Of a stretch of DNA of 64,000 nucleotides, positions 44,072-58,029 are shown in pieces. A program made the translations under genes and the position numbers. The notes beneath the pieces were generated by a model. It ran no database searches. It saw nothing but the letters and a program-made list of their open reading frames with translations, and was not told the DNA's origin. Each line of letters begins with the position of its first letter. Position 1 is the first letter of the stretch. This stretch comes from Linepithema humile (taxonomy: Eukaryota; Arthropoda; Insecta; Hymenoptera; Formicidae), in the NCBI RefSeq assembly GCF_040581485.1, contig NC_090135.1, positions 5,449,001 through 5,513,000 on the forward strand. Reading direction: 5' to 3'.

Positions 44072-44677
44072 TATAATACAGGCAGTAAATGACGTAGATT
44101 TTATTTTTACAAATCGGTTCAGGCATCACCTTCTGTTAATGATAGGTCACGTACATACAGGATTTAATTCTGCATATTTGCGCTGTGTGCGTTTAACAAG
44201 TGCGTTTGCAAAACGTGTTCTTCAATTGTTAAGAAATAACTGTGGTTGATATATTCATATTATTCGACATATCGGTGTAATGTGTTTTCTGCAGTAATAT
44301 ATTTTTGTTCTTCTTCTTTTGAACGTTGTTTCTTTTCCGCTATAGTATTTTAAAAATATAAAGAAGAAAGTTGAAATTATTATTTGCATTTAAATCATTG
44401 TAATGTGTAAATATATCTTATACAGTGATTGAAAAAAATTGCCGTTTTGTTCATATAACACAGTTTACAATGTGGATAAATTAAACCCAACTATAATATA
44501 AACAATTGTCTGTGCAAAATGGTCAACAACAGTCCATTTATTATAAATATACACAATATAATACGGAATGCCATCAAGAATGTATGCATTTTAAATAAAA
44601 ATTTAACGTAATAAAGCACTCAAAATGTATATTTACTGTTTGTTTTAGCAGTTGTTAAAATAACTATATCTTGGAAA

Positions 44678-47600
44678 ATGAACATTCGTCACGAAACATG
44701 CCTTGTGATTTTCTTCATCACCATGCTGGGTGTTTTCGCTTTGGAATGTCCAAGTGCCACAAACAAGTGCCACTGTCGTTTAACAAACGACAAATTGACT
44801 GCTAGGATAAGTTGTATAACAACTAGTAATGCTTTATTCCGTATCCTTATTAAAAAAGACACAATGATAAAGGTATGTGTTTATTAAACTATGAGCGTTT
44901 TATATCGATTTATACAACATATAATTTCAAAAATATGTGCACTACTAATCAATATTACTGCAAAAATTTGATTGAAAACAATAAATATAAAAAAAATTTA
45001 GATGTAACACAGATTGTTTAGCTAGCAACATTATGAGACAGAAACATCGAATTTCTTATTAAAACAATCGTTTCTGTTATTTAATATCGTTTATAAAGTA
45101 AAGTGTTTAAAAAAAAATTTTTTTGTGTTGTCTTTTTCTGACAACTTCTTTAATATTTTACTTTAAACTATAATCTTGTACTAAATTTAAGAAGTTTTAG
45201 ATTCAATTCGTTTCTTATTCTCTTAAATTTCAGTTATTTTAATCACGTTTACATCAGCGAATGTTTCTTTACACAGATTGAATGCTTGGATTCACCAGTA
45301 TGGTCAGATTTCGATTTGAACATGACACCGTTGGAGAATTACAAAAATATGATGTTCGACAACTGCAATTTACCGAGTAACAACAGTTTGAGTGACATTG
45401 CACACATGCTAGGAGCTACAAGCGTAGAAAGATTACATTTTTCTTCGCACAATAACTATAACCTCACCTTGAAAAAGCATCATCTGAACGGTTTTAAGAA
45501 TTTAATATATCTTAATATATTCCACAACAATTTGTTATATGTAGACAAAGATCTATTAGCCGATTTAAAAAATTTGATAACCTTTCACTTAAACAACAAC
45601 AACTTACATCACTTGACCGCCGAATTTTTTGATTATACCACTAAATTAATGTATCTTAATTTAAAAGGCAACAAATTAAAATTAATAGCACCAGGCACAT
45701 TTGATAAGTTGAATAATTTAATACATCTGGATCTATCAAGTAATTACTTAACCGAGCTTGAATTGGGAATTTTTGACAAACTCATCGATTTGCGGTTCCT
45801 CAGCCTTCGTCATAATTACTTAGTCTCCTTACGAGAAGACATATTTGTAAAACTGAAAAACCTTGAAGAACTTTATTTAGGTGCAAACTATTTTACAGGT
45901 TTTCCAAAAAATCTTTTACAAAATAATAAAAATTTGATTGCCATTGATATGTCAGGCAATATAAATTTAACCTTGCTGCATGGATATTTTAGTAACATGG
46001 AGAAATTAAGATTTTTGGGATTGGCAAACAATGGATTGATCGCATTGCCGGAAGATCTTATTTGGAGATCCTTTCAGCTGCTGTTTATTAATTTGAGTAA
46101 AAATTATCTTAAATCCTTGCCTAAGCATATATTTCGGGATGCAATAAATTTAAGAATGTTGTTATTGAAGTCTAACAATATCAAAGAATTGTCTGATTAT
46201 ATTTTCAAAAATACCAGTCTTTTAGAAACGTTGGATTTATCAGATAATCGCATTACTTCCATTTCTCGGTACGTTAAAGTCACTGTAACTTTATAAATTA
46301 TAAAAATTACTTTTGTTTTATACTTTTATTAATATAAAAATTTTTTAATATTTCAGAAAATTGTTTAATGGATTGCACGAGTTGGAGGAACTATACATGC
46401 AACAAAATCACCTAAGAAACATTTCCGTCGAAAGTTTTAGTTCTTTAAAATCTTTAAAGGTTGCTAAATTCTCTAACAACCATCTCACATTACAATCTAC
46501 ATTTTTTTATCCAAATATTGTTTCCAAATCGTTTTTTCACTATTGCCGTTCATTGGAAGAATTATATTTATCGCACAACAACATATCTGATATTATTTTA
46601 GATGGATTGTCCAGTACAATACAGGTATGTAATTATATTACATATTATAACTAAAATAATTTCAAAAAGACATTAATAATATGTGTAACATCAAAACACA
46701 TGAAAAGTATCTAAATTTATAAATTTTATCAATTAATTTTGAATTTTTTTGATTGCTATAGAATATTATACAAATAGAAATAAATTAAATTGTAAAAAAA
46801 GTTATTTTTTGGAAAATGTAAAAAAAAAAAATTGATTTAACAAGTAAAATATAAAATCGATTTGAATTCCAGATTTTGGAACTACACAGTAACAATATAT
46901 CAAAAATACGCCCTAATGTATTGGAGTTTTTCCGAAATTCCACCTCTTTAATATATTTGACATTACACGATAATCCGTGGGAATGTAATTGTGATACTGT
47001 GGATTTCTTACATTTTATTCACGCTGAATATCGAGAGATTACCAACATATCTGAAGTGTCACAAGTAATGTGTCACGGAACAAATAAATCTGTATCAGAT
47101 ATGAGTTTCTACGATTTTTGTCCGCTTAACACAACAGCGATTATCATTATTAACGTACTGATTACTCTAACAGGATTCATCATTTGCATTTTTGGATTAT
47201 ATTATAAATACCAGGAACACATTAAAATATGGCTATTTGCACACGAATGGTGGTTTGTAACAAAAGATCAATTGGACGAAGAAAAATTATATGACGCGTT
47301 CGTGAGCTATTCGCATGACGATCACAGTTTTATAATAAACGAGCTGGTACCGAAGCTAGAGAACGGCCCCACACTATACAAACTGTGCCTGCATTATCGA
47401 GATTGCTCAATACATGAGTGTGCATTGGACGTTATCGCTAGATCTGTGCAAAACTCGAGGCGTACGATAATAATCCTGTCACCAAATTTCTTGGATAGCG
47501 TCTGGGGAATGATGGAATTTCGAGTCGCGTATTGTCAAGCGTTGAGTGAAGGTCGTGCAAAAATGATACTTATCTTGTACGATGACATCGGACTTTTGAG

Positions 47601-47760
47601 TGACTTGGATGAAGAATTGAAAGTGATTATAACTATGAGTACGTGCATTCAATGGGGTGATCCTTGGTTTTGGGATAAATTGAGATATGCGCTGCCACAT
47701 CAGTCCACACGACCAAAAAGTAGCATTACTGAAGAAGTTGTCGAGAATGATGAATTGTAA
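44678..47760 (+). CDS. Toll-like receptor, copy 1
   Basis: Exons 44678-44872, 45277-46268, 46357-46624 and 46873-47760, all GT/AG with matching phases, give 780 residues. Order: signal peptide (about 1-22, IFFITMLGVFAL), a short Cys-rich N-cap (ECPS..CHC), about a dozen leucine-rich repeats to about residue 515, one LRRCT (NPWECNCDTVDFLHF), one membrane helix near 569-592, and a TIR domain about 627-765 (LYDAFVSYSHDDHSF, LCLHYRDCSIHECA, FWDKLRYALP). Toll receptors signal at the plasma membrane through TIR adaptors such as MyD88 to NF-kB. It has a single cysteine cluster, unlike Drosophila Toll-1, and is shorter. The BB loop keeps Arg-Asp but lacks the usual Pro-Gly. Intact; first of three tandem copies. 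Confidence 0.92.
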
Positions 47761-49200
47761 ACAAACAGAGATAAGAAAATGCTCATCTATCCGGTTATAG
47801 TATCTAAAACACTTGCGATCATTGTATGCCATGGTTTTCGTTTACGACAAGTACAATTTGTTTTGTTTGATAATTTACTTTGAAGAATTGTAAAACATGG
47901 AAGAAAAATTGCAATTAGTTATAACAATATAATGACATAAATATATAGTTGCAAGTTTTCAAAAGAGAACCCTTCAATTAGAAGAAATAACATCGCTAAA
48001 ATTAGCGATTAAAAAAGCGAAAGTTATAAAAGAAGTGAATAAAAATAGTTTTTCTGAAAAATTTAAAAAAAACACGGAAAAGTTCAATAAAAATAAAAAT
48101 AAGGACAATAATTATTTGAAAGAAATAAATAAAGAAGAAAAAGTCAAAACGGCGAGGACGCAACAATATAATAAATGAATCCAATACAACCGTACTTACC
48201 ATACAATAAATTGTCCGTCAATTTTTATAATATATCGTCTTTTTGCCATTTATAATACATATATTGTTTGCTTATGCAAAAAAAAATATCGCACTTAATG
48301 CTGGTAGTACACAGTGTGACACTACACAAGATACACAGAGCGTTTAGCGCGTCATATGTGTACGGTTCTCGCTTATGTGCGCGGAAGCCGCAGTAAACGA
48401 ATCTAGCAGCTCTGGCCGGAATTAAAACAAATAAAATACTTTTAATTCCTTATAAATTCTCGAAGTATTCAAAATACTGAGTCGCAAAGTGTTTATTATA
48501 ATGAATTTTTGGGGAATACTTCCAGACGAACTGATTGTAGTTAATTCTTTTAGAATTCTTTAGATACTCATTTTTCTAATTTTATACGTATTCTTTAAAA
48601 TGAACTCTATAAACTTCTATTCATCTCTGTGCTATCGGGTAGTTATATTTTTTGGTGATGTAATATCGGCAGGAGCTAATAAGCATAAGGATAATAAAAT
48701 CGCAAAAATAAAATAACGTATATCGTAACAATTAGCTCATAAATCAACGTTTTAATTTTATTCTGCATTATTCAGATATTTTGGAAAATGCACATTTATA
48801 ATAAAATAAAAATGCGAATGATAAGAAAAGTTCTGTTTCATAGTTCTTTTTTACTACAATAAGAGTCTCTACCATCATCATTTTATTGATGTATATATTT
48901 CGTTAGGTTAAAGATTAAAAGATTTCGAGCAAACTGTTCGAAGTAATTTGATAGAAGCTAGAGTTACGAATCGACAAAGTAGAAATTAAGACGACACTAT
49001 TTTATGTTTCAATAATTAAAGAATTTGTATTTCGTGAAACTGTGTTTCTTAAAACATGAGCAACGAAGTAAAATTTTTACTTCTAAGGAATAAATATGGC
49101 GGAAGTTTTTCTCTATTTCTTATTTAGATTAATTTTATTATACTATTATATAGAAACATATATATTTTGTAGTAACAACGTATGTAATTTTCGTCCGTTT
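47761..49200. other. Intergenic, one Lys/Asn-rich open stretch
   Basis: AT-rich. A + strand frame from about 47955 to 48177 encodes a Lys/Asn/Glu-rich stretch (LEEITSLKLAIKKAKVIKEV...) ending at a stop. It has no start or recognised domain and could be a decayed exon. Nothing else supported. Confidence 0.35.
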
Positions 49201-49203
49201 TAG

Positions 49204-49888
49204 AAACAAATACGAGAAGAGTTGGAACATACGAGTTTTAAGAAACTGATGAAGTTAAAAGAAAAATTGGAGACTAAGATATATTGAGACGGTATTTGGT
49301 AAAAATGCAAAAATAGAAAAGAATTTAATCGGGAAAATAAGAATAAGCCACGTGAGATGTCCGCTAAAAAGTCAGTTTCTAGGTTTAATCCGGCGGTATG
49401 GTTAAAAAATTTGTGTTATAATATCCTAGATTTTATAATATGCGGTGCATAGGATGAAAAGGTCTTTAGGTACTCTTATGCATTTCTTAATGAATATCGA
49501 GCAAATAATCTTAAAATTTTGCAAAAAGAGTTAAAAGATACAACTGATCTAAAAAATATAAAAAAGATGAAATATCTTATACAAAGGCTTGAAAATCAAT
49601 TAAGATTAAGAAAGTAACGGAAAGAGAAAAAAGAAGAAAAGCAGCAAGAAGAGAAGGAATCGCTAAAATTTATTAAACGAGGAGAGAAACCAGTTTTTAA
49701 GATAAAATGTGGATTAATAAAATCATTAAAATTTAATACACTTCTGATTATTATTTTATTTTATTTGTTTTTTACAGCTGAAAAGGAAATTTTAAATTTA
49801 GTCTCACAGTATAAAAAATTGAAGAACACAAAGAAATTAAAGACATATATTCAGAGACTGAGGGAGAAGAATAAACACAGGGACTGAG
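49204..49888 (+). pseudogene. RRP36-like (rRNA processing protein 36) pseudogene
   Basis: Reading across frames gives the RRP36 pattern in order: LMKLKEKLETKIY, then after a frameshift KPREMSAKKSVSRFNPAV, a degenerate PRFYNM segment, KVFRYSYAFLNEYRANN, LKNIKKMKYLIQRLENQ, a Lys/Glu-rich stretch with KRGEKPVF, and after a retained-looking intron ending TTTTTTACAG, KLKTYIQRLREKNKH and a stop. Functional RRP36 acts in the nucleolus in early 18S rRNA cleavage. At least one internal stop in the LRLRK-stop-RKEK region and several frameshifts make it non-functional. The apparent intron argues for a duplicated gene fragment rather than a retrocopy. It lies between Toll copies 1 and 2 only. Confidence 0.7.
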
Positions 49889-49949
49889 CAAAGTTAAGAG
49901 AGAAGGAATTAGATAAAGAAAATTAAATATATTTGTATAAATGATTAAT

Positions 49950-51169
49950 GTTATTAAGTTTAATGTTATTAAGAAATATTATATCTCTAATTCATCATTT
50001 ATAATAAATAAATAATTATTTGTATATAAATAATTATGTACAAACGTATAATTATATACAAATTATATAAATAAATAATAATAAAAACAAATAATTGTTT
50101 GTATATTTTATTATTAACATAATTTTATACTAATTTTAGTGTAAAGATTAATTAGGCTTTGGTTGGAATTAGAATTGATATTAAATGAAAAATTAGTAGC
50201 TCTCAATGTTTTACATATCAATATACAATAATGTAATAACGTTTTCTGAAAGTTTTATTGTATTTTTATTTCCTGTTTATCTGATTATTTTATTAACAGC
50301 CATTGTTTTATATATCGATATAATATTTAAGTGGTTAAAAGTTATTGTGCGATCCTTTCATCAAACATTGAAAATAGAGATTTGGATATATAAAATGCTT
50401 TTTTTAGAAAATTAATATGTAATAGGTTTTTAACTGATTTTTTTATATATGCAGGACAATCATGAATAAAGATATGCACAAATTTTATAATTTATTGGTG
50501 CAATGGTTGCTTCATAAAAAATTCCCTCAAAATACCTTTGTTTTCGGCCGCCGTATTAGACGGAGCCCTTAAATTTAATATAATTTGATGTCTGCAAAAT
50601 ATAATAGAAGTTTTACGTTGCGTCTAAAGATGAGTTTGTCAAGACAAATAGAGAGTAAGGAAGGTTCTGTAACAAAAAAATACGGACAAAAAAGCCAATA
50701 AGAATCCAACGCATGGGTATTAGTCTGCAAAATATATTTTATTGACCAAAAAAAAAAATTAAATAAAAACAGACGTTTTAGTTTGATTACCGGATTTTCC
50801 TCAATCTGCTGGTGATGTACACGGCGGTCACGCATAACCACAATACGATTTGCTGTCGTATCGTTTATAAACTAATTTTTTGTTTGATAAAAATAAAAAT
50901 ACGGTAAACGTATCCCTCTGTCAAAAATTCTATTGCATACAGAAAGTTGGTTTCTTTTCATATCTTTCTTTCATACCGTGGTTTTGTAAGAAATAACGCA
51001 GTTTGGCAGATTTCAATTGCATCAAATGCTAAAAATTACTTTGGTAAATCAAGAATCATCGTCTATAAATAAAATAATTTTTTTATCTTCTGTCTCTATC
51101 TTGCAGTCTCACACTGCAAGATAAACACATTTTCTATATATTATATCATTCCACAATATTAAAAAGAAC
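49950..51169. repeat. Duplicated upstream block of Toll unit 2
   Basis: Counterpart of 41226-42596 without the hAT MITE. The short ORF at 50206-50415 resembles 41414-41599 but diverges at its end by a frameshift. No gene supported. Confidence 0.6.
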
Positions 51170-51341
51170 TATATAAGAGGGAAATATTAAGACCGGAAGG
51201 ACAATGTAAAAGAGAAAAAGGAGGTGTTTGCTATCGCTCAGTGTCAGTTCGTGTCGAACCCGCTAAAGGGTAACAACTCTCCAACTTTATCGCAAACAAA
51301 AGTGTTCAGGCGTGGATTAGCTGCATAACAGACGACGGATT
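51170..51341 (+). promoter_or_regulatory. Candidate promoter and leader exon of Toll copy 2
   Basis: TATATAAG, TCAGTGTCAG, CCCGCTAAAG and a GTAAGT donor after 51341, in the same order and spacing as before copy 1. The acceptor TTTGTTTTAG precedes 54899. Confidence 0.5.
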
Positions 51342-51658
51342 GTAAGTAACGATCATTAGAATTGCATTATTTGTGAAACGCAACTACAATTTTGCAATTA
51401 GAACATAATTTTTCTATGATGGTTTGTCCTTTACTTATTCCATAATTTTCTAAGAAACATAGTTTACAACTGAAAAAAACGGATGTATCGAAAATGCTGT
51501 GAAACACCGATGCTGTGCATGTTGTGATGCTCAACGAAATACATGCACCAATTGAAAAAAATAGTACCATTAAGCATCACATTTATTACCGTTAACTTTC
51601 GCTAGAAAAAAATTCGGGAACAGAGCATAGCTTATAAACATTTTCAATGTGTTTAATA

Positions 51659-54321
51659 CACTACTCAAAAAAATTATGGCATAGAAAAATTTTGGGCAAA
51701 AATTGGTCAACTTTGACGAACGATAACTACGCGAAAAATAATCGTAGAATCTTGATTTTTTTTAAAATAAAAGTTTGAAATCTCTACTTTGAGATATTTT
51801 TGCTCGATTTTAAGTTTAATGAACCACAACGACTGTAACCCCTTAAATCTGGAATATGTTTGTCTTATTGAAAATTGTAAAGTTTGACGAAATGCACGGA
51901 CGTGCTAGAACTTTTTTTTGGTGATGCCGTTTGCAGGGGCATAAAACTGGAAACTTCTCGAGTCGAAATTTAGCGTCTCTTTTAATGCTCATACAGCCTA
52001 TATGAACCTATTTTTACGGAATTAGAACCTAGAACTCCTCTTTTAAAACTTGATCTCCTATAATTGGATGTTGAAATACTACTTTAAACCTATAGAGCCT
52101 CACAAAATAGATTGTATTACTGCGAGAACTCCTCCATTAAACCTCGAACTTTTATCTAGTATATATATATATACTAGATAAATTCGACCTATAAAAGTTA
52201 TTATAATGTTTAATCATAAAGAAAAATATTTAATTCGTTGCATTTCCAACTTTTATTAATATTGATACCTTTCCGTTTCCTTCTTCAAAATAGTGATATG
52301 ATATCTGAAAAAGATTCAGCGCAAAAAAATTTTTTTAAATTAATTTTTTTATTAAATGTTAACTATTTTAGATGTACTCGTTAAAATTCAAATAAGAATG
52401 AAAAACTATACGAGCAATATGCATAATGTGGTTGTATTTTGATTATTGCTTTATTAAGTGATACAATATTATCAAACGTTTCAGTCTTAATTTGGACATT
52501 TTTCTGTATAAATATTTCTGTCTGAACTTGTTTTAACGTATGTTAACTATACTTAATAATATACTCTTAACTATATGTATTACATATACTTAATAAATAA
52601 TATTTAATTCAATAAATATTATGTAATGTTTTTAGTATCTTATTTTATATTTAATATCTTAATTTAATATTTTTAATATAATCACAAAGGTATATGGATT
52701 TTCAGCACTAGTTTTATGATATTATCAAGAAATTCTAATGATTGCAAAAATCTTCACAATAATAAAAAAAATTACTAACTATATAATTTTAATTGATGAT
52801 AATTTTTAATAACATAGAATTTTTAAAAATATTAGAAATTAATATTCAATAGTTGAATTTTGATATTATATTTTGATATTATCAAGAAATTTCTAATAAT
52901 TACAAATTTTCAAAAGATAATAAAATTCAACTAAATGGTATTGATTAATGATATTTTTAAATTGTATGCTATTAAAAATTATCGTTAATCAAAATTATAG
53001 TTAGTATTTTTCTTTATTGTGAACATTTGCAATCATTAGAATTTCTTGATAATATCATAAAAGTAGTGCTGGCAAAAAGGAATCTATATATTTTCAGGGT
53101 CTAAAGCGGGTCAACGGAGGGTTTTAACTAAACCCTACTTTGAAGCTTTAGCAGGAAAAAAGGAAATTTCGGACATATTGTAGCGCCAAAGTAGGTGCTA
53201 TTATATACATACGATACAATGCATAACATCTACTTTGATTCTCTTATGCCTACCTCAAAATAAAAGATTAAGGTTCAATATAGGTGCTAAATTTCGACTC
53301 GGGTTCCTCTTCAATTTAAAAAAAAGCAGGTTACTGCGATTTTGTTTTGCAAATTTACTTTAAAGTAATGTCTGCATTTTTGACATATATCACCGGCATT
53401 ACCGGTACCGGATGTGCACCACGGCGAAGTTGCTGGTCGGATTTTGCATATTTTGTGTGTGTGTGTGTGTGGGTGTGTGTATGCGTGTGTGCGTGTTTGT
53501 GTGTGTGTATGTGTGTGTATATATATGTCACAGCAGAGATAAGGACTCCGCGGTTCGTCACTTCCGCGGTATTTAATGACTCGAAACTCTCTCTGCTATG
53601 TGAGTCTGTGTGTAAATTTCAGTAATGCGTATTGCCTTCGCGTAGCCCGATTATTATTAGCAGCCGCTCTCTGTTAATGCAAGCCCCAATTTCTTCCTGC
53701 GGAATGTCAATTCAGATTTAAACTAAGGCTTGTGATAAGTAGCAGAAAGGGTTTGGAGTCATTAAATACCGCGGAAGTGACGAGCCGCGGGGTCCTTATC
53801 TCTGCTATGACACAAACATACACACACATGCACACACAAATACACACACTCGCGCGCAAGCACACACACACAATGTGCAAAATCCGACCAGCAACTTCGC
53901 CGTGGTGCACATCCGGTAACGGTAATGCCGGTAATATATGTCAAAAATGCAGAAATTACTTCAAAATGCTGTAACTTTGCAAAACAAAATTGCAGTAACC
54001 TGCTTTTTCTTTAAACTAAAAGGGAAGTTTTCAGCTTTATGCCTCTGAAAACAGCATCACCAAAAAAAGTCTAACAAGTCCGTGCATTCCGTCAAACTTT
54101 GCAATTTTCTATATGACAAACATGCCCTCAGATTTAAGGGGTTACAGTCGTTGTGGTTTATTAAACTTGAAATCGCGCAATAGTAGCTTAAAGTAGAGAT
54201 TTCAAGCTTTCATGTAAAAAAAAATCAGGATCTTACAATGACTTTTCGCGGAGTTATTGCCCGTAAAAATTGACCAATTTTTGCCCAAAATTTTTCTATG
54301 CCATAATTTTTTTGGGCAATA
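51659..54321. mobile_element. MITE V in unit 2, interrupted twice
   Basis: The left arm 51659-51957 is cut by an insertion at 51958-53303. The element resumes to about 53627 with a GT microsatellite, has a second unrelated insert (about 53628-53738), and finishes through a CA microsatellite to 54321. Apart from the inserts it matches 43068-44071. Confidence 0.7.
51958..53303. mobile_element. 1.35-kb insertion with CGAGTCGAAATTTAGC ends
   Basis: Inverted termini CGAGTCGAAATTTAGC (left) and GCTAAATTTCGACTCG (right). TSD not clear. Inside lies a further palindromic repeat at about 52700-53075 with arms starting CAGCACTAGTTTTATGATAT. No ORF. Unit 1 lacks the whole insertion. Confidence 0.65.
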
Positions 54322-54927
54322 TATAAGCAGGCGGTAAATGACATGGATTTTATTTATATGAATCGGTTCAGGCATCACTTTCTGTTAATGATAAGTCAGG
54401 TTTATGCAGAATTGAATCCTACATATTTGCGCTGCGTGCATTTAACAAGTGCGTTTGCAAAACGTGTTCTTCAATTGTTGAGAAATAACTGTGGTTGATA
54501 CATTCATATTTTTCGACATATCGGTGTAATCTATTTTCTGCAGTAATATATTTCTGTTTTTCTTCTTTTGAACGTTATTTCTTTTTCGCTATAGTATGTT
54601 AAAAATATAAAGAAGAAAAATGAAATTATTATTTGCATGCAAATCATTGTAATATGTAAATAAATCTTATATAATGGGCTTATATAGTGATTGAAAAAAT
54701 TGCCGTTTTGTTTATATAACACAGTTTGCAATGTAGATAAATTAAACCTAACTATAATATAAACAATTGTTTGTGCAAATTGGTCAACAACAGTCCATTT
54801 ATTATAAATATAAAAAATATAATACAAAATGCCATCAAGAATGTATGCATTTTTAACGTAATAAGGCACTAAAAATGTGTATTTACTGTTTGTTTTAGTA
54901 ATTGTCAAAATAAACATATCTTGGAAA

Positions 54928-57900
54928 ATGAACATTCGTTACGAAACATGTTTCGTGATTTTCTTCATCACCATGCTGGGTATTTTCGCTCTCGAATGTC
55001 CAACAAATAAGTGTCAATGTTATTTAACGAGCGACAAATTGACTGCTACGATAAGTTGTATAACAAAGAGTAATGCTGTATTCCATATCCTCATTAAAAA
55101 AGACGCAATGATAAAGGTATGTGTTTATTAAACTATGAGCGTTTTATATTGATCTATACAAATGTATAATTTCAAAAATTTGTGCACTCCTAATCAATAT
55201 TACTGCAAAAATTTCATTAAAAATAAAAAAATTAAAACAATAAGTATAAACAAAAAACCAATAAATTTATACAAAATACAGATTGCTTAGCTAGTAATAT
55301 CATAAGACAGAGACATCAAATTTTTTATTACAACAATTGTTTTTGTTATTTAATATTATTTATAAAGTATAGTATTTTAAAAGAATTTTTTTGTGTTCTT
55401 TTTTTCTGACAACTTCTTTAATATTTTACTTTAAACAATAATCTTGCACTAAATTTAAAAAGTTTTAAACCTAAACCGTTGTTTATTCTCTGAAATTCCA
55501 CACATTTGAATCATATTTACATCAGCCAATGTTTCTTTACACAGATTTATTGCTTGGATTCACCAGATTGGTCAGATTTCGATTTGAACATGACGCCGTT
55601 GGGAAATTACAAAAATGTGATATTCGACAACTGCACTTTACCGCGTAACAACAGCTTGAGTGACATTGCACACATGCTAGGAGCTACAAGCGTAGAAAGA
55701 TTATATTTTTCTTCGCACAATAACTATAACCTCACCTTGAAAAAGCATCATCTGAACGGTTTTAAGAATTTAATATATCTTTATCTATTCCACAACAATT
55801 TGATATATGTGGACAAAGATTTATTAGCCAATTTGAAAAATTTGACAACTCTTTTGTTGAACTACAACAACTTACATCACTTGACCGCCGAATTTTTTGA
55901 TTATACCACTCAATTAATGCATCTTTATTTAAGAAGCAACAAATTAAAATTGATAACACCAGGCACATTTGATAAGCTAAATAATTTAATACGTCTGGAT
56001 CTATCAAGTAATCACTTAACCCAGCTTGAATTGGGAATTTTTGACAAACTCATTGCTTTGCAGTTTCTCAACCTTAATTATAATTATTTAAGCACCTTAC
56101 CAGAAAATATATTTGTCAAACTGAAGAACCTAAAACAACTTCATTTAGGTGCAAACTATTTTACAGATTTTCCAAGAAATCTGTTACAAAATAATCAAAA
56201 TCTTATAGCCGTTGATATGTCAAGCAATAAAAATTTGACTTTGTTGCATGGATGTTTTAGCAACATGATAAAGTTAAGATTTTTGGGGCTGAAAAATAAT
56301 GGATTGATCGCATTGCCGGAAGATCTTATTTGGAGATCCTTTCAGCTGCAATTTATTGATTTAAGTAAAAACTATCTTAAATCCTTGCCTGAGCATGTAT
56401 TTCGGGATGCTATAAATTTAAAAACATTGCTATTAAAGTCTAACAATATCATAGCATTGTCTGATTATATTTTCAAGAATACCAGTCTTTTAAAAGTGTT
56501 GGATTTATCAGATAATCGCATTACTTCCATTTCTCGGTACGTTTAAGTCACCGTAACTTTACAAATTATAATAATTACTTTTACTTTTATACTTTTAATA
56601 TTATAAAAGTCTTTTTAATATTTCAGAGAACTGTTTAATGGATTGCACGCGTTGATGGAACTAAACATGGCACAAAATCACCTAAGAACTATTTCCGCCG
56701 AAAGTTTTAGTTCTTTAAAATCATTAAAAGTTGCTATATTCTCCAATAACCATCTCACATTACAATCTACATTTTTTTATCCAAATATCGTACCCAAATT
56801 GCCTTTCCACTATTGCCATTCGTTGAAAGCACTATATTTATCTCACAATAACATATCTGATATTATCTTTGATGGATTGTCCAGTACAATAGAGGTATGT
56901 AATTATATTACATATTATAAATAAAATACTTTCAAACAGGTGTTAATAAAAGTGTAACATCAAAACAGATGAAAAGTATCCAAATTTATAAATTTTATCA
57001 ATTAATTTTGGACTTTTTGGTCAGCTATAGAATATAATACAAGTAAAAATAAATTAAATTGTAAAAAAAATTAATTTTGGGAAATTGTGAATAAAAAATA
57101 TTATTTTTACAAGTAAAATGTAAAATTGATTTGTATTCCAGATTTTGCAACTACACAGTAACAATATATCCAAAATACACCCTGATGTATTGGAGTTTTT
57201 CCGAAATTCCACCTCTTTAATATATTTGACATTACATGATAATCCGTGGGAATGTAATTGTGATACTGTGGATTTTTTACATTTTATTCACGCAGAATAT
57301 CGAAAGATTACCGACATATTCGAAGTGTCGCAAACAATGTGTCACGGAACAAATAAATCTGTATCAGATATGACTTTCTATGATTTTTGTCCGCTTGACA
57401 CAACAGCGATTATCAGTATCAGCGTACTGATCATTCTAATAGGATTTATCATCTGCATTTTTGGATTATATTATAAATACCAGGAACTCATTAAAATATG
57501 GCTATTTGCACATGAATGGTGGTTTGTAACAAAAGATCTATTAAACAAAGAAAAATTATATGACGCGTTCGTGAGCTATTCGCATGACGATCACAGTTTT
57601 ATAATAAACGAGCTGGTACCGAAGCTAGAGAACGGCCCCACACTATACAAACTGTGCCTGCATTATCGAGATTGCTCAATACATGAGTGTGCATTGGACG
57701 TTATCGCTAGATCTGTGCAAAACTCGAGGCGTACGATAGTAATCCTGTCACCAAATTTCTTGGATAGCGTATGGAGAATGATGGAATTTCGAGTCGCGTA
57801 TTGTCAAGCGTTGAGTGAAGGTCGTGCGAAAATGATACTTATCTTGTACGATGACATCGGACTTCTGAGTGACTTGGATGAAGAATTGAAAATGATTATA

Positions 57901-58029
57901 ACTATGAGTACGTGCATTCAATGGGGTGATCCTTGGTTTTGGGATAAATTGAGATATGCGCTGCCACATCAGTCCACACGACCAAAAAGTAGCATTAATG
58001 AAGAAGTTGTCGAGAATGATGAATTGTAA
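54928..58029 (+). CDS. Toll-like receptor, copy 2
   Basis: Exons 54928-55116, 55545-56536, 56627-56894 and 57142-58029, same phases as copy 1, give 778 residues with no interruption. Domain order is as in copy 1: signal peptide, Cys-rich cap (ECPTNKCQCYL), LRRs, single LRRCT, membrane helix (IISISVLIILIGFIICIF), TIR domain. The TIR domain differs from copy 1 at about four residues in 160, while the LRR exon differs at roughly 15 percent of residues. The divergent BB loop RDCSIHE is shared. Likely a functional paralogue with a changed ectodomain. Confidence 0.92.

Noticed and set aside
47955..48177. Lys/Asn-rich open frame after Toll copy 1
   Set aside because: No start, no splice evidence, low complexity and no recognised motif; reported only within the intergenic entry.
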